Below are positions 23,866 through 32,683 of a stretch of DNA of 64,000 nucleotides, in pieces. A model generated the notes under the pieces. That model was not told where the DNA came from. It saw only the letters and a program-made list of their open reading frames with translations, and made no database searches. The stretch's first letter is position 1. Each line of letters opens with the position of its first letter. A program made the position numbers and the translations under genes. The stretch comes from Neobacillus jeddahensis (GTDB lineage: Bacteria > Bacillota > Bacilli > Bacillales > Cytobacillaceae), in contig NZ_CCAS010000011.1 of assembly GCF_000612625.1 (NCBI RefSeq), positions 1 through 64,000 of the forward strand. The letters run 5' to 3'.

Positions 23866-24585
23866 TCAGTCAACTAAACTACTATTTGTTTCAATTCTTA
23901 CGATATTGTTGGCGATAAACTCCGCTATTTCTTTGTCAGAAAAACCCAATCGGTCTAAAATCTCCTCTGAATGTTCACCTAGAGTTGGAGGTGGGGTAAA
24001 CTCTATTACAGCAATGCCTGGCCTTTTAATCGCAGCACTGGGAACAGGCACATCCGTATCTCCCATATTTATCGTATTAATCATATCTCTATGTTGGATT
24101 TGCGGATTATTGATAACTTCTTCTAAATTATTGACTGGACTGCTAGCAATCCCCTTTTGTTGTAAAAGTTGAAAAGCTTCCTCTTTTGTATGTTGAATCG
24201 TCCACTCAGCAATCGTCTTATCGACTATTTCTCTGTTTTTGAATCTTCCTTCTTCCAGAAAGAAGGGTGAATGGCTTTGACCCCATTCACTTTTGCCAAT
24301 TAGTTTAGCCAATTCGATCCACTTTTTTTCCGGTGTGTTTATATAGGCTCCTAAAAATACATACCCATCTTTTGTTGGAAATGCTTTCGAATATTGAAAC
24401 CGATCACTCGTTCCCCACCTTTGTTGTTTGATTCCATGTAACGGGGCAGATGTTCTTCCAACTTCCCCATCCAGTCGTTCAATCTTTATGACATCCGCAC
24501 CATAATCAGCAAGTGTTTGGCTGCAATAAGGACCCGCAATATAATGGGTTAAATCCAAAACTCTTACTCCTGATAGAACAGTCAT
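23866..24585 (-). pseudogene. Class III CoA-transferase, internally deleted
   Basis: 239 residues against about 390-400 for CaiB/BaiF enzymes. Residues 1-50 match the N-terminus ([31 protein letters not shown]), and from about 55 onward the chain matches the C-terminal half ([13 protein letters not shown]...[13 protein letters not shown]). About 150 residues between them are missing, including the region with the catalytic Asp. The reading frame is kept. The ATG at 24585 follows AGGTGG. It is the last gene of the operon, after the AraC regulator; a full-length paralogue is at 27580-28761. Confidence 0.75.
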
Positions 24586-24611
24586 CCATTCCACCTCATT
24601 TTTTTAGAATG

Positions 24612-25472
24612 CTATACATCATTCCTCGTTTGCTGAGCCGGAATCGTTGCAATTGCCGTAACTTTGGAACTCACTAGAGCATTGCCACTGAGTTCATTTT
24701 TGCGGAAGTTCCCAGGTGAAGTACCAACAAGTTTTTTAAACGTCTTGATGAAATGATAGATGTTATTGTATCCGACATCATTACTGATCTCTGCTATATC
24801 CAAATTAGTGTTAACCAATAACTCTGCGGCTTTATCGATTCGTAGTTTATTAAGATACAGATTGATGGTCATGCCGGTATTTTCTTTAAATGTTTTACAA
24901 ATATAATTTTTGCTATGACCAACATACTGTGCAAGCTGGTCCAAAGAAATTTCATTCTTATAATTTTCTTGTATATTCTCTTTAATTTGATCGACCACCT
25001 TTGACTTTTGGGGATTTGCCGAAATTTCAATTCTTTGAAATCGAATCATATAGTATAGCGCAGCGATGAAAGTATGTGTGGCTATTTCCAGATACCAAGG
25101 AAGTGTGTCAATTCCTTCTTTAAAAACTAGCTCAAGCATTTCTTCAATAGTATCTGAGCCCTGGCAGACAATCGGAATCTGATTTAGACTTTCTTGAAAC
25201 TCGTTGTCAAACACCACATACTTTACTTCCAGCATTCGTAAGGGTTTTCCGTCTACATCTCGTGAGTTGGAGATGCCATGGATATCATTCGGTCTTGTAA
25301 ATAGATACATCCCCCGACCCATTTTCACTGTTTCATTCCCTACAATAAAATCTCCTTCTCCACTAATAACATAGTAAATCTGATAGTATTCATGTTTATG
25401 AGGGGTAAGACTACTACCAGACGGGTATTCACTTTTAGCAAGCCAAAGTATATTGATCATATGTTTATTCAT
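24612..25472 (-). CDS. AraC-family transcriptional regulator
   Basis: 286 residues. An N-terminal cupin-like sensor (about 10-100; SSLTPHKHEYYQIYYVISGEGDFIVG) with HKH, a variable middle part, and a C-terminal double helix-turn-helix (about 165-265; ISLDQLAQYVGHSKNYICKTFKENTG, DIAEISNDVGYNNIYHFIKTFKK). The ATG at 25472 after AAGGTG is preferred over a GTG 4 codons earlier. It lies inside the catabolic operon between the SDR and the deleted CoA-transferase, so it is probably a local activator sensing the imported compound or a breakdown product. Confidence 0.9.
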   Translation of the reverse strand: MNKHMINILWLAKSEYPSGSSLTPHKHEYYQIYYVISGEGDFIVGNETVKMGRGMYLFTRPNDIHGISNSRDVDGKPLRMLEVKYVVFDNEFQESLNQIPIVCQGSDTIEEMLELVFKEGIDTLPWYLEIATHTFIAALYYMIRFQRIEISANPQKSKVVDQIKENIQENYKNEISLDQLAQYVGHSKNYICKTFKENTGMTINLYLNKLRIDKAAELLVNTNLDIAEISNDVGYNNIYHFIKTFKKLVGTSPGNFRKNELSGNALVSSKVTAIATIPAQQTRNDV

Positions 25473-25549
25473 TTGTCTAATCACCTTAAAAAAATTTTAG
25501 TATTATAATATTTCGTGACCCTCCTCTTAAATTCCTGTTGATCGGTTCA

Positions 25550-26293
25550 TCAAGTTGTAGCTCCTCCACTTAGAATGAGACACTGACCTGATATGAAACT
25601 TGCATCATCACTGGAAAGAAAAGATACCGCACTTGCGACTTCATTCGGGTGCCCAAGTCTTCTTAAAGGAATTAGCTTCATATGTTCAGCGATGATTTCT
25701 TGAGGAACATCATTGTACATATCCGTTTCTATATAACCTGGAGCAACACAGTTCACTGTAATATTTTTCGGTCCGCCTTCCTTCGCCAGCGTTTTTGAAA
25801 ATCCGATTAAACCTGCTTTTGAGGCGGCGTAATTAGCCTGCCCTGGATTACCGAATGCCGATACTGATGAGATGTTGACGATTCTTCCGTAAGCATTCTT
25901 TCGCATAATCGGGATGACGTATTTACAGAGGTGGTACGCTCCCTTGAGATTCACATTTAAAACCGCGTCCCAGGCGTCATCTGCCATCTTGTGAAACATG
26001 CTGTCCTTCGTGATCCCTGCATTATTGACGAGAATGTCAACTGTACCAAAACGTTCTATAGCTTGAGTAACAGCGTGTTTCACTTGTGCTTCGTTTGAAA
26101 CATCACATTGGATCGGTAGGACTTTATCGCTTATTTCACCCAGGTTCGAAATCATTTTTTCCACAAGCCTGACATCATATTCTAGGACCGCAACCCCTTC
26201 CATTCCATCCTCCAAAAAGCGTTTAACGATTGATTCACCGATTCCTTTTCCACCGCCAGTAACAATGGCGTATTTTCCTGACAAATTCCCCAT
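25550..26293 (-). CDS. SDR oxidoreductase (FabG-like)
   Basis: 247 residues, classical short-chain dehydrogenase length. The nucleotide-binding TGGGKGIG is at 12-19, NNAG at 90-93, and the catalytic Ser/Tyr155/Lys159 triad appears in NISSVSAFGNPGQANYAASK. It is FabG-like and probably reduces a 3-oxoacyl or oxidises a 3-hydroxyacyl intermediate. In this operon, next to CoA-transferases, a 3-hydroxyacyl-CoA substrate is plausible. The ATG at 26293 follows GGGAGGTTACGGTT. An approximately 100-bp gap precedes it, after the serine hydrolase gene. Confidence 0.9.
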   Translation of the reverse strand: MGNLSGKYAIVTGGGKGIGESIVKRFLEDGMEGVAVLEYDVRLVEKMISNLGEISDKVLPIQCDVSNEAQVKHAVTQAIERFGTVDILVNNAGITKDSMFHKMADDAWDAVLNVNLKGAYHLCKYVIPIMRKNAYGRIVNISSVSAFGNPGQANYAASKAGLIGFSKTLAKEGGPKNITVNCVAPGYIETDMYNDVPQEIIAEHMKLIPLRRLGHPNEVASAVSFLSSDDASFISGQCLILSGGATT

Positions 26294-26392
26294 AACCGTA
26301 ACCTCCCGTTCATGAAACTAATTTCTATCTTACAATCTAGCAAAATTTCAAACTTGCGATATTCCTTATGAATAAACTGTTAAGATTCAATC

Positions 26393-27523
26393 TTAAATAC
26401 TAGAATAGAGAATGTTCAGCATTTTAGGCTCCATTAGAGGTTTAGGGCTGTATAGCGTATGCTGTGCAACGAAATAAGAAAGCCTGTTAGCTGGATCGAT
26501 AAAAACCTGTACACCGCCGAGGCCACCCCAAGAGAAAGAGTTCTCAGGAACAAGCCTAAATGCTGCCGCAGCATCCATCACCACGGATACGCCCAGCCCA
26601 TATCCGATCCCTTCAGATATAACCATTTCCCGATAATCGCTAAGGCATTGTCCTTTTAGCTGGTTTCTTCGCATCAGATTGATGGTATTTTCACTTATGA
26701 TTTTGTTGCCGTCTTTGCTAACTCCTCCGCAGGCAAGGGCATCGGCAAATAAAATGTAATCTTCTGCAGTCGTGATTAGTCCTCCGCCCCCACTTTCATG
26801 TCTTAATCCGGCGGCGCCAATACAATCACTGCTTACTCTTACGACCGATTCCGTTTCATAGCTGTATTGGTACTGTGGAGCAATTCTTCCGCGTTTTTCC
26901 TCTGGTACGGAAAACCCGCTATCCTCCATTTCCAGAGGGTCAAAGATGTTTTTCTTTAGATATTCTCCTAATGACATTCCGGATACGGCTTCAATGACTG
27001 CACCAAGAACATCATGGCAATAGCTATAATTCCAGCCTTCGCCCGGTTCAAACAGAAGAGGTTCCTTTGCTAGTGCCCTAACAAAATCCCTCGTACTAAA
27101 ATCTCGGCCGGTATCAGCGATAAGTTTCCGCATTTCCGGAGTGTCAAGCTCATAGCTGAGACCTGCACACATAGTAAACAGATCAACGATTCGGATATGC
27201 TGCGTTGCCGGTTTAATCACAAAAGTTCCCCTTTTGACCTTCATCTCCTTGAATTCTGGCAGGTATAGAAAAAGAGGATCATTCAAAAGAAGCTTACCTC
27301 TTTCAACTAGCTGCATCGCTGCAACGCATGTGATGATTTTTGTAGCTGAATAGATGTTATAGAGAGCGTCTGGCTGCATCGGAATCTGATTTTCTATATC
27401 AGAATACCCCGCTGCATAGCGGAAAATTAACTTATGATTCTTATATACGATACAATCGATGCCTGAAACGCCAAGCTCGGGTACCGTGTCCATAAAGTTT
27501 CGTAGATCATCAAAATTAGCCAT
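26393..27523 (-). CDS. Serine hydrolase, beta-lactamase/EstB type
   Basis: 376 residues of the class C beta-lactamase-like family (PF00144). The SxxK motif is at Ser59-Lys62 (IYSATKIITC) and the YxN-equivalent Tyr lies in GEGWNYSYCHDVLG. HESGGGGLITTAEDYILF and SWGGLGGVQVFIDP follow, where beta-lactamases have their third motif. No signal peptide, so it is cytoplasmic and more probably an esterase or amidase than a resistance enzyme. It lies directly after the full-length CoA-transferase gene; it may hydrolyse the imported compound before CoA activation. Confidence 0.88.
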   Translation of the reverse strand: MANFDDLRNFMDTVPELGVSGIDCIVYKNHKLIFRYAAGYSDIENQIPMQPDALYNIYSATKIITCVAAMQLVERGKLLLNDPLFLYLPEFKEMKVKRGTFVIKPATQHIRIVDLFTMCAGLSYELDTPEMRKLIADTGRDFSTRDFVRALAKEPLLFEPGEGWNYSYCHDVLGAVIEAVSGMSLGEYLKKNIFDPLEMEDSGFSVPEEKRGRIAPQYQYSYETESVVRVSSDCIGAAGLRHESGGGGLITTAEDYILFADALACGGVSKDGNKIISENTINLMRRNQLKGQCLSDYREMVISEGIGYGLGVSVVMDAAAAFRLVPENSFSWGGLGGVQVFIDPANRLSYFVAQHTLYSPKPLMEPKMLNILYSSI

Positions 27524-27579
27524 CGTTTTCCTCCCAAAATATGATTCTTACTGGAATATGATGTTCTATAGATGCGAGA

Positions 27580-28761
27580 TTAAATGACCCCAAGTTGTTT
27601 TAATTCATTGATATCCTCATCTGATAGGTCAAGTAAACCTTGATATATCTCGTTATTATGCCATCCTAATGGTGCCCCTGCCCAGTTGACTTGACCTGGT
27701 GTCTTTGAAAACTTGGGTACGATACCTTGCATTTTTATCTCCTTATTTAATTCATAATCAAATACGGAAATAATATTCTCTCTGTCTTGTACATGCGGAT
27801 CATGAAATAGGTCAACAACCGAATTTACTGGAGAATAGGCAACCTCATGCTTTTCTAATAATTCACGTAAATATTCAAGTGTGTGCTCAGAAAAGAAAGA
27901 AATGATATATTCATCTAATTGATCGCGATTACTTACTCTTAGTTGATTGGTAAGAAATCTTGGATCTTTCACTAATTCTGGATGTCCGATGGCAATCATT
28001 AATCTCTCAAACATATTTTGCGTAGAGGCAGGAATAACCATCCACTTATGATCTTTTGTATCATATAGATCATTTGGGGCAACAACAGGGTTATAAGTAC
28101 CTTTTCGCTCAGGAATTTTTCCTTCTAGATCATAGTCTGCGATGTAGTTTTCCATCACTCTTAACAGAGGTTCATATAATGATAAATCGACTAGTTGACC
28201 TTCTCCCGTCGCCTTAAAATGATAAAGCGCTAGCATGACAGAAAAGGCGCCATACACTCCCCCCATTGCGTCAGCGATTGGATAACCTGAGAACATTGGT
28301 TTCCGATCTGGGTAACCCGTCATATAGGTTAATCCGGAGAACGATTCCGCCACCCTAGCAAATCCCGGTTTTTCTGCGTACGGACCATTTCTTCCATATG
28401 CTGAAAAATGAATCATGACAAGATTTTCTTTTATTTTCACTAAATCAGAATAATCGATTTTCCATTTTTTTAACGTTCCAGGTCTGAAATTTGTGATCAC
28501 CACATCAGCCTTTGCGACTAATTGATAATATAGTTGAACACCTTTCTCATTGTTAAAATCTAACGTAATCGCTTTCTTGTTTCTATTGGTAACCTTCCAT
28601 GTCCCTTCGCCAAAACTACGGGTTTGATCCCCCTTACCTGGTTGTTCTATTTTAATGACTTCAGCTCCGAAATCACCAAGCAAGTTGGCGATCAAAGGGG
28701 CTGCCAAGACCGTAGAGGCATCAATTACTCGTATTCCTTGTAATATATTATTTTCTGGCAA
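27580..28761 (-). CDS. Class III (CaiB/BaiF) CoA-transferase
   Basis: 393 residues from a TTG at 28761, which follows AAGGGGGG at 7 nt; a GTG at 28806 overlapping the upstream stop has no ribosome-binding site. Family blocks: GIRVIDASTVLAAPLIANLLGDFGAEVIKIEQP at the start, then ADAMGGVYGAFSVMLALYH with the probable catalytic Asp, and VVAPNDLYDTKD. These enzymes move CoA between acids with a covalent glutamyl/aspartyl intermediate. It stands between the ABC importer genes and a serine hydrolase, consistent with activating an imported acid. A deleted paralogue ends the operon. Confidence 0.9.
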   Translation of the reverse strand: MPENNILQGIRVIDASTVLAAPLIANLLGDFGAEVIKIEQPGKGDQTRSFGEGTWKVTNRNKKAITLDFNNEKGVQLYYQLVAKADVVITNFRPGTLKKWKIDYSDLVKIKENLVMIHFSAYGRNGPYAEKPGFARVAESFSGLTYMTGYPDRKPMFSGYPIADAMGGVYGAFSVMLALYHFKATGEGQLVDLSLYEPLLRVMENYIADYDLEGKIPERKGTYNPVVAPNDLYDTKDHKWMVIPASTQNMFERLMIAIGHPELVKDPRFLTNQLRVSNRDQLDEYIISFFSEHTLEYLRELLEKHEVAYSPVNSVVDLFHDPHVQDRENIISVFDYELNKEIKMQGIVPKFSKTPGQVNWAGAPLGWHNNEIYQGLLDLSDEDINELKQLGVI

Positions 28762-28802
28762 TACATTCCCCCCTTGCCGTAGCAAGCTTCCTTCATACAA
28801 AC

Positions 28803-29807
28803 TCACATGATCATTTTATTTGCAGTGGATACTTCTTCTTCATATAATAAGCAAGCTGTCAGACTATCATTTGAAGTTTGGACTAGACTTGGCTCCATAC
28901 CTTTACATTTTTCCATGGCGACAGGACATCGCGTATGAAAACGACAGCCTGTTGGCGGGTTTGCGGGACTTGGCAAGTCTCCTGTTAAAATAATCCGGTC
29001 TCGATCCCGAAGCTTGGGATTCGGTAAAGGTACGGCAGATAATAATGCCTTGGTATAAGGATGATGTGGATTCTCAAATAGTTCCTCTTTGTCTGCGATT
29101 TCTGAGATTTTCCCTAAATACATGACGGCAATTTTATCACTGATATGCTTGACGGCTTGGATCCCATGGGCGATGAATAGATAGGATAGACCCAAATCTG
29201 TTTGAATTTCTTTTAATAGATTTAAGATTTGGGCTTGTATGGAAACGTCTAATGCCGAAACGGGCTCATCACAGACAATCAGTTTTGGCTGTAAGGCAAG
29301 GGCACGCGCAATCCCAATTCTTTGTCTTTGTCCACCTGAAAATTCAATCGGATATCTGCTGCCATGATAAGCAGCTAGACCTACTCTTTCAAGTAGTTCA
29401 TCCACCCTTTTTCTTCGTTCTTTTTTTGTTCCAGCTTTATGAAGAACTAGGGGCTCCGCAATAATATCGGCAACAGTCATTCTAGGATCAAGTGAAGAAT
29501 ATGAATCTTGGAAAATCATCTGCAGATTCTTACCCAATTCTTTTTTATTTTTATATTCAGACAGTTTCTTTCCTTCAAAATAGATATCCCCAGCTGTTGG
29601 ATTTGAAAGCCCCACAACCATTCTTCCGATTGTTGATTTTCCACAGCCAGACTCGCCAACCAACCCGAGCGTTTCTCCGGGATAAATATCAAGATTGACA
29701 CCGTCCACAGCTTTTACAAACTGATTTTTTTTACCAAAAAGCCCACTTCCAACTGGGAAGTGTTTTTTGATCCCTTTCAGTGACAATAGCGGCTGATTCT
29801 CTGTCAT
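28803..29807 (-). CDS. Oligopeptide-type ABC importer ATPase (OppF/DppF)
   Basis: 334 residues. Walker A GESGCGKST (about 51-59), signature SGGQRQRIGIARAL, Walker B LIVCDEP, and the C-terminal oligopeptide domain with a cysteine cluster (TGCRFHTRCP), which in this family can bind Fe-S. It energises uptake with the companion ATPase and two permeases. Its ATG overlaps the stop of the preceding ATPase gene by 4 bases (ATGA), so the pair is coupled. Although of the dipeptide/nickel type, the surrounding CoA-transferase and esterase genes suggest a non-peptide substrate. Confidence 0.93.
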   Translation of the reverse strand: MTENQPLLSLKGIKKHFPVGSGLFGKKNQFVKAVDGVNLDIYPGETLGLVGESGCGKSTIGRMVVGLSNPTAGDIYFEGKKLSEYKNKKELGKNLQMIFQDSYSSLDPRMTVADIIAEPLVLHKAGTKKERRKRVDELLERVGLAAYHGSRYPIEFSGGQRQRIGIARALALQPKLIVCDEPVSALDVSIQAQILNLLKEIQTDLGLSYLFIAHGIQAVKHISDKIAVMYLGKISEIADKEELFENPHHPYTKALLSAVPLPNPKLRDRDRIILTGDLPSPANPPTGCRFHTRCPVAMEKCKGMEPSLVQTSNDSLTACLLYEEEVSTANKMIM

Positions 29808-30805
29808 CTTCCCTCAACTCCTTCCTTGATGAGTGGATTCCAACAGGCAACACGATTCCCTGAAGTGTGCTTCTTCAATGTGGGAGAGTCCTCGTGACAA
29901 TTTTCTGTTGCAAAGGCACAGCGTGTCACGAAATGACAGCCTTGTGGCAGTTCAAGCGGATTCGGTACAATCCCTGGAATGGCATCGAGGATGTCCTTTG
30001 AGGGTCCGTATAAAGATGGAATACTATCCATTAGCCCCTTTGTATATGGATGCCCCGGATTTTCAAAGATTTCTTCGACATTACCTTCTTCAACAATTTC
30101 TCCGCAATACATAACAAGAACGCGGTCAGCGGTTTCAGCTACAACACCAAGGTCATGCGTAATTAATAGGATTGAAATACCAAATTCCTTCTGTAAATCT
30201 CGTAAAAGATTTAAGATTTGTGACTGAATCGTAACGTCAAGGGCGGTTGTCGGTTCATCGGCGATTAATAGTTTCGGATTACAGGCAAGGGCTATCGCAA
30301 TCATTGCTCTTTGCCGCATTCCACCGGATAATTGATGGGGGTAATCATTGAGACGTCGTTCCGCATCAGGAATACCGACTTTATTTAATAAATCCAAGGC
30401 TAATTTCATCGCCTCTTTATAGCTAACTTTTTTATGAAGAATGATCGATTCGGCAATTTGCCTGCCAATCGGATGGACCGGGTTTAGCGAAGACATGGGA
30501 TCCTGGAAAATCATTGCAATGTCATTGCCACGAATTTTTCGTAATTCCTTTTCTTTTAATTTCAATAAATCTTGTCCTTCAAACAGGATAGAACTTTCCG
30601 GACGATACTTGATGGCACTAGCATTCAAGCCCATGATGGAAAGCGAAGAAACACTTTTCCCACTTCCTGATTCACCCACTAAGGCTACAATCTCCCCTTT
30701 CTTAATGGAAAATGAAATATCATTGACAGGCTTAATCTCCCCTTTTGATGACGGGATATAAGCTTTTAAATGATTCACTTCTAGTATTGGTGTTTCTGTA
30801 TTCAA
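29804..30805 (-). CDS. Oligopeptide-type ABC importer ATPase (OppD/DppD)
   Basis: 333 residues with Walker A GESGSGKS (about 41-48), Q-loop region [14 protein letters not shown], signature [15 protein letters not shown], Walker [13 protein letters not shown], and a C-terminal domain with [14 protein letters not shown]. It pairs with the downstream OppF-type ATPase, whose start overlaps its stop. It follows the OppC-type permease by 17 bp. All five transporter components are encoded in the order SBP, B, C, D, F, a complete importer. Confidence 0.93.
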   Translation of the reverse strand: MNTETPILEVNHLKAYIPSSKGEIKPVNDISFSIKKGEIVALVGESGSGKSVSSLSIMGLNASAIKYRPESSILFEGQDLLKLKEKELRKIRGNDIAMIFQDPMSSLNPVHPIGRQIAESIILHKKVSYKEAMKLALDLLNKVGIPDAERRLNDYPHQLSGGMRQRAMIAIALACNPKLLIADEPTTALDVTIQSQILNLLRDLQKEFGISILLITHDLGVVAETADRVLVMYCGEIVEEGNVEEIFENPGHPYTKGLMDSIPSLYGPSKDILDAIPGIVPNPLELPQGCHFVTRCAFATENCHEDSPTLKKHTSGNRVACWNPLIKEGVEGR

Positions 30806-30822
30806 CTGGTCTCCCCCCTTTA

Positions 30823-31662
30823 TTAGGAACTTTTTTGTTTTGGATCAAGCGCGACCCTGAGACCATCACCGAGAAAGTTCCCAGCTAGGATGGTCAGCAG
30901 GATGGCAATCCCAGGATACACCATCATCCATGGATTCATGTCAATCATACTGTAGCCTTGCTGAATCAAATTCCCCCAACTGACATCAGGAGCTTGGGCC
31001 CCCAGGCCAAGAAAGCTAAGTGTGGTTTCAATCAAAATGGCAATACTGAGATTAAAGGAAGCTTGAACAACGATAGGAGGAGAAATATTTGGAATAATAT
31101 GTCTCACCATAATCCAAACAGATCCTGCACCGGAAATTTTTGCCGCCTCCACATACGGTTCTGAACGTATTTGCAGCGTTTGACCTCGGGCAAGTCTAGC
31201 AAATTGCGGGGTAAAGATAATCCCAATCGCCATCATGGCATTCCAGAGGTTAACCCCTAAGGCGCTCGTAATTCCTAAAGCAAGAATAATGGCAGGAATC
31301 GCAATAATTCCATCGATGATTCGCATAAAAATATCATCAACAATACCACCAAAATAACCGCTTAAAGTCCCCAATGGCACCCCTATAAAGAGTGGAAGCA
31401 AAATCGCAAACAAGGCAGCCTTAATCGCCGTCTGTGAACCATTTAGTAGTTGACTAAAAATATCAGATCCTAACCCATCTGTACCTAGCCAATGCTTGGC
31501 ACTTGGTGGAGACATGACTTCCGATAAATCTTGCTTGAAAGGGTCATAAGGTGCAATATAAGGAGCTAGAAGGGCAATGATGACGAGAATGGCGAGAAAG
31601 ATAAAACTGATGAAAGCAAGTTTTTCTGCCATTAATCGTTGGAAGATGGTTTTAAAACTCAT
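30823..31662 (-). CDS. Oligopeptide-type ABC permease (OppC/DppC)
   Basis: 279 residues. An N-terminal hydrophobic helix, then the OppC_N region (PYDPFKQDLSEVMSPPSAKHWLGTD) and about five further membrane segments. The EAA loop that contacts the ATPase reads EAAKISGAGSVWIMVRHIIPN. It forms the membrane channel with the DppB-type protein encoded 15 bp upstream. The ATG at 31662 follows AAAGGAGCTTAAGA. Confidence 0.92.
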   Translation of the reverse strand: MSFKTIFQRLMAEKLAFISFIFLAILVIIALLAPYIAPYDPFKQDLSEVMSPPSAKHWLGTDGLGSDIFSQLLNGSQTAIKAALFAILLPLFIGVPLGTLSGYFGGIVDDIFMRIIDGIIAIPAIILALGITSALGVNLWNAMMAIGIIFTPQFARLARGQTLQIRSEPYVEAAKISGAGSVWIMVRHIIPNISPPIVVQASFNLSIAILIETTLSFLGLGAQAPDVSWGNLIQQGYSMIDMNPWMMVYPGIAILLTILAGNFLGDGLRVALDPKQKSS

Positions 31663-31677
31663 TTCTTAAGCTCCTTT

Positions 31678-32622
31678 CTAATATTCGATTCGTGGGTCTA
31701 ATAAGGCATAAACAATATCTGTAATAAAATTAATGACAATTACCATGACAATCATGACAAGTACAACCCCCTGTACCATCGTAAAATCACGCTGTTCAAT
31801 CGCATTCACTACAAGCTGACCCATTCCTGGAATCGCAAAAATATTCTCAACAACAACAGTCGCTCCTAACGCGGTTCCAAATAACAAACCAATGGTCGTT
31901 ACAACAGGTAACATCGCATTTTGAAGACTATGTTTAAAAATAGCCCGATAGCGGCTTACTCCTTTGGAATAGGCGGTACGTACATAGTCTGCATCCATGG
32001 TTTCCAATAAGGAAGAGCGCAAATGTCGGGTAATGACGGCAATCCCGGCTAAACTTAGTGAAAAACCAGGGAGGATGATTCCTTTTAAAAAGGTTCCCGG
32101 CCCATCGATAAGACTAGTAAACCCAGTCGCGGGAAGCCAATTAAGCTTTAAACTAAAAAATATAATCAGGATCATGGCAACTAAAAAGGTTGGGATCGCT
32201 GTACCTAAAGTTCCGAAAAAGCGTGCCACATAATCCATCCAGCTATTTGGAAAATAAATGGAGGTTACGGCAAAAAATATTCCGCCTACAATGGAAAAAA
32301 TCATCCCCACCACCACTAGCTGCATTGTAACAGAAAGGGTCTGCATTAAGGCTTCATCAACATGTTGTCCTGTAAAGATCGATCTCCCTAAATCCCCATG
32401 AATTGCATTATTTAACCAATGAAAATATTGAAGCATCACAGGCTGATCAAGTCCTAATTGTTGGCGCAATTCTGCTATTTTTTCATGTGTCGCACTATCA
32501 CCAAGCATGGCCAAGACAGGATCACCTGGTATGAGTAAAATTAACGAAAATACGATCAGAGTTGTAATGAATAGCATCGGGATGACGTAAAGCAGCCGGC
32601 GTAGCAGGAATTTCAAAAACAT
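31678..32622 (-). CDS. Oligopeptide-type ABC permease (OppB/DppB)
   Basis: 314 residues with about six membrane segments. It has the family start (LLRRLLYVIPMLFITTLIVFSLILLIPGDP), the EAA loop (RTAYSKGVSRYRAIFKHSLQNA) and the conserved end (ITDIVYALLDPRIEY). It is the partner of the following OppC-type permease. The ATG at 32622 follows AAAAGGAGGGGTAATT. It lies about 60 bp after the solute-binding lipoprotein gene in the same operon. Confidence 0.92.
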   Translation of the reverse strand: MFLKFLLRRLLYVIPMLFITTLIVFSLILLIPGDPVLAMLGDSATHEKIAELRQQLGLDQPVMLQYFHWLNNAIHGDLGRSIFTGQHVDEALMQTLSVTMQLVVVGMIFSIVGGIFFAVTSIYFPNSWMDYVARFFGTLGTAIPTFLVAMILIIFFSLKLNWLPATGFTSLIDGPGTFLKGIILPGFSLSLAGIAVITRHLRSSLLETMDADYVRTAYSKGVSRYRAIFKHSLQNAMLPVVTTIGLLFGTALGATVVVENIFAIPGMGQLVVNAIEQRDFTMVQGVVLVMIVMVIVINFITDIVYALLDPRIEY

Positions 32623-32683
32623 AATTACCCCTCCTTTTAAAAGAGAGTGAAGCAGGACCTAACATCCCACTTCACCATTCGAA

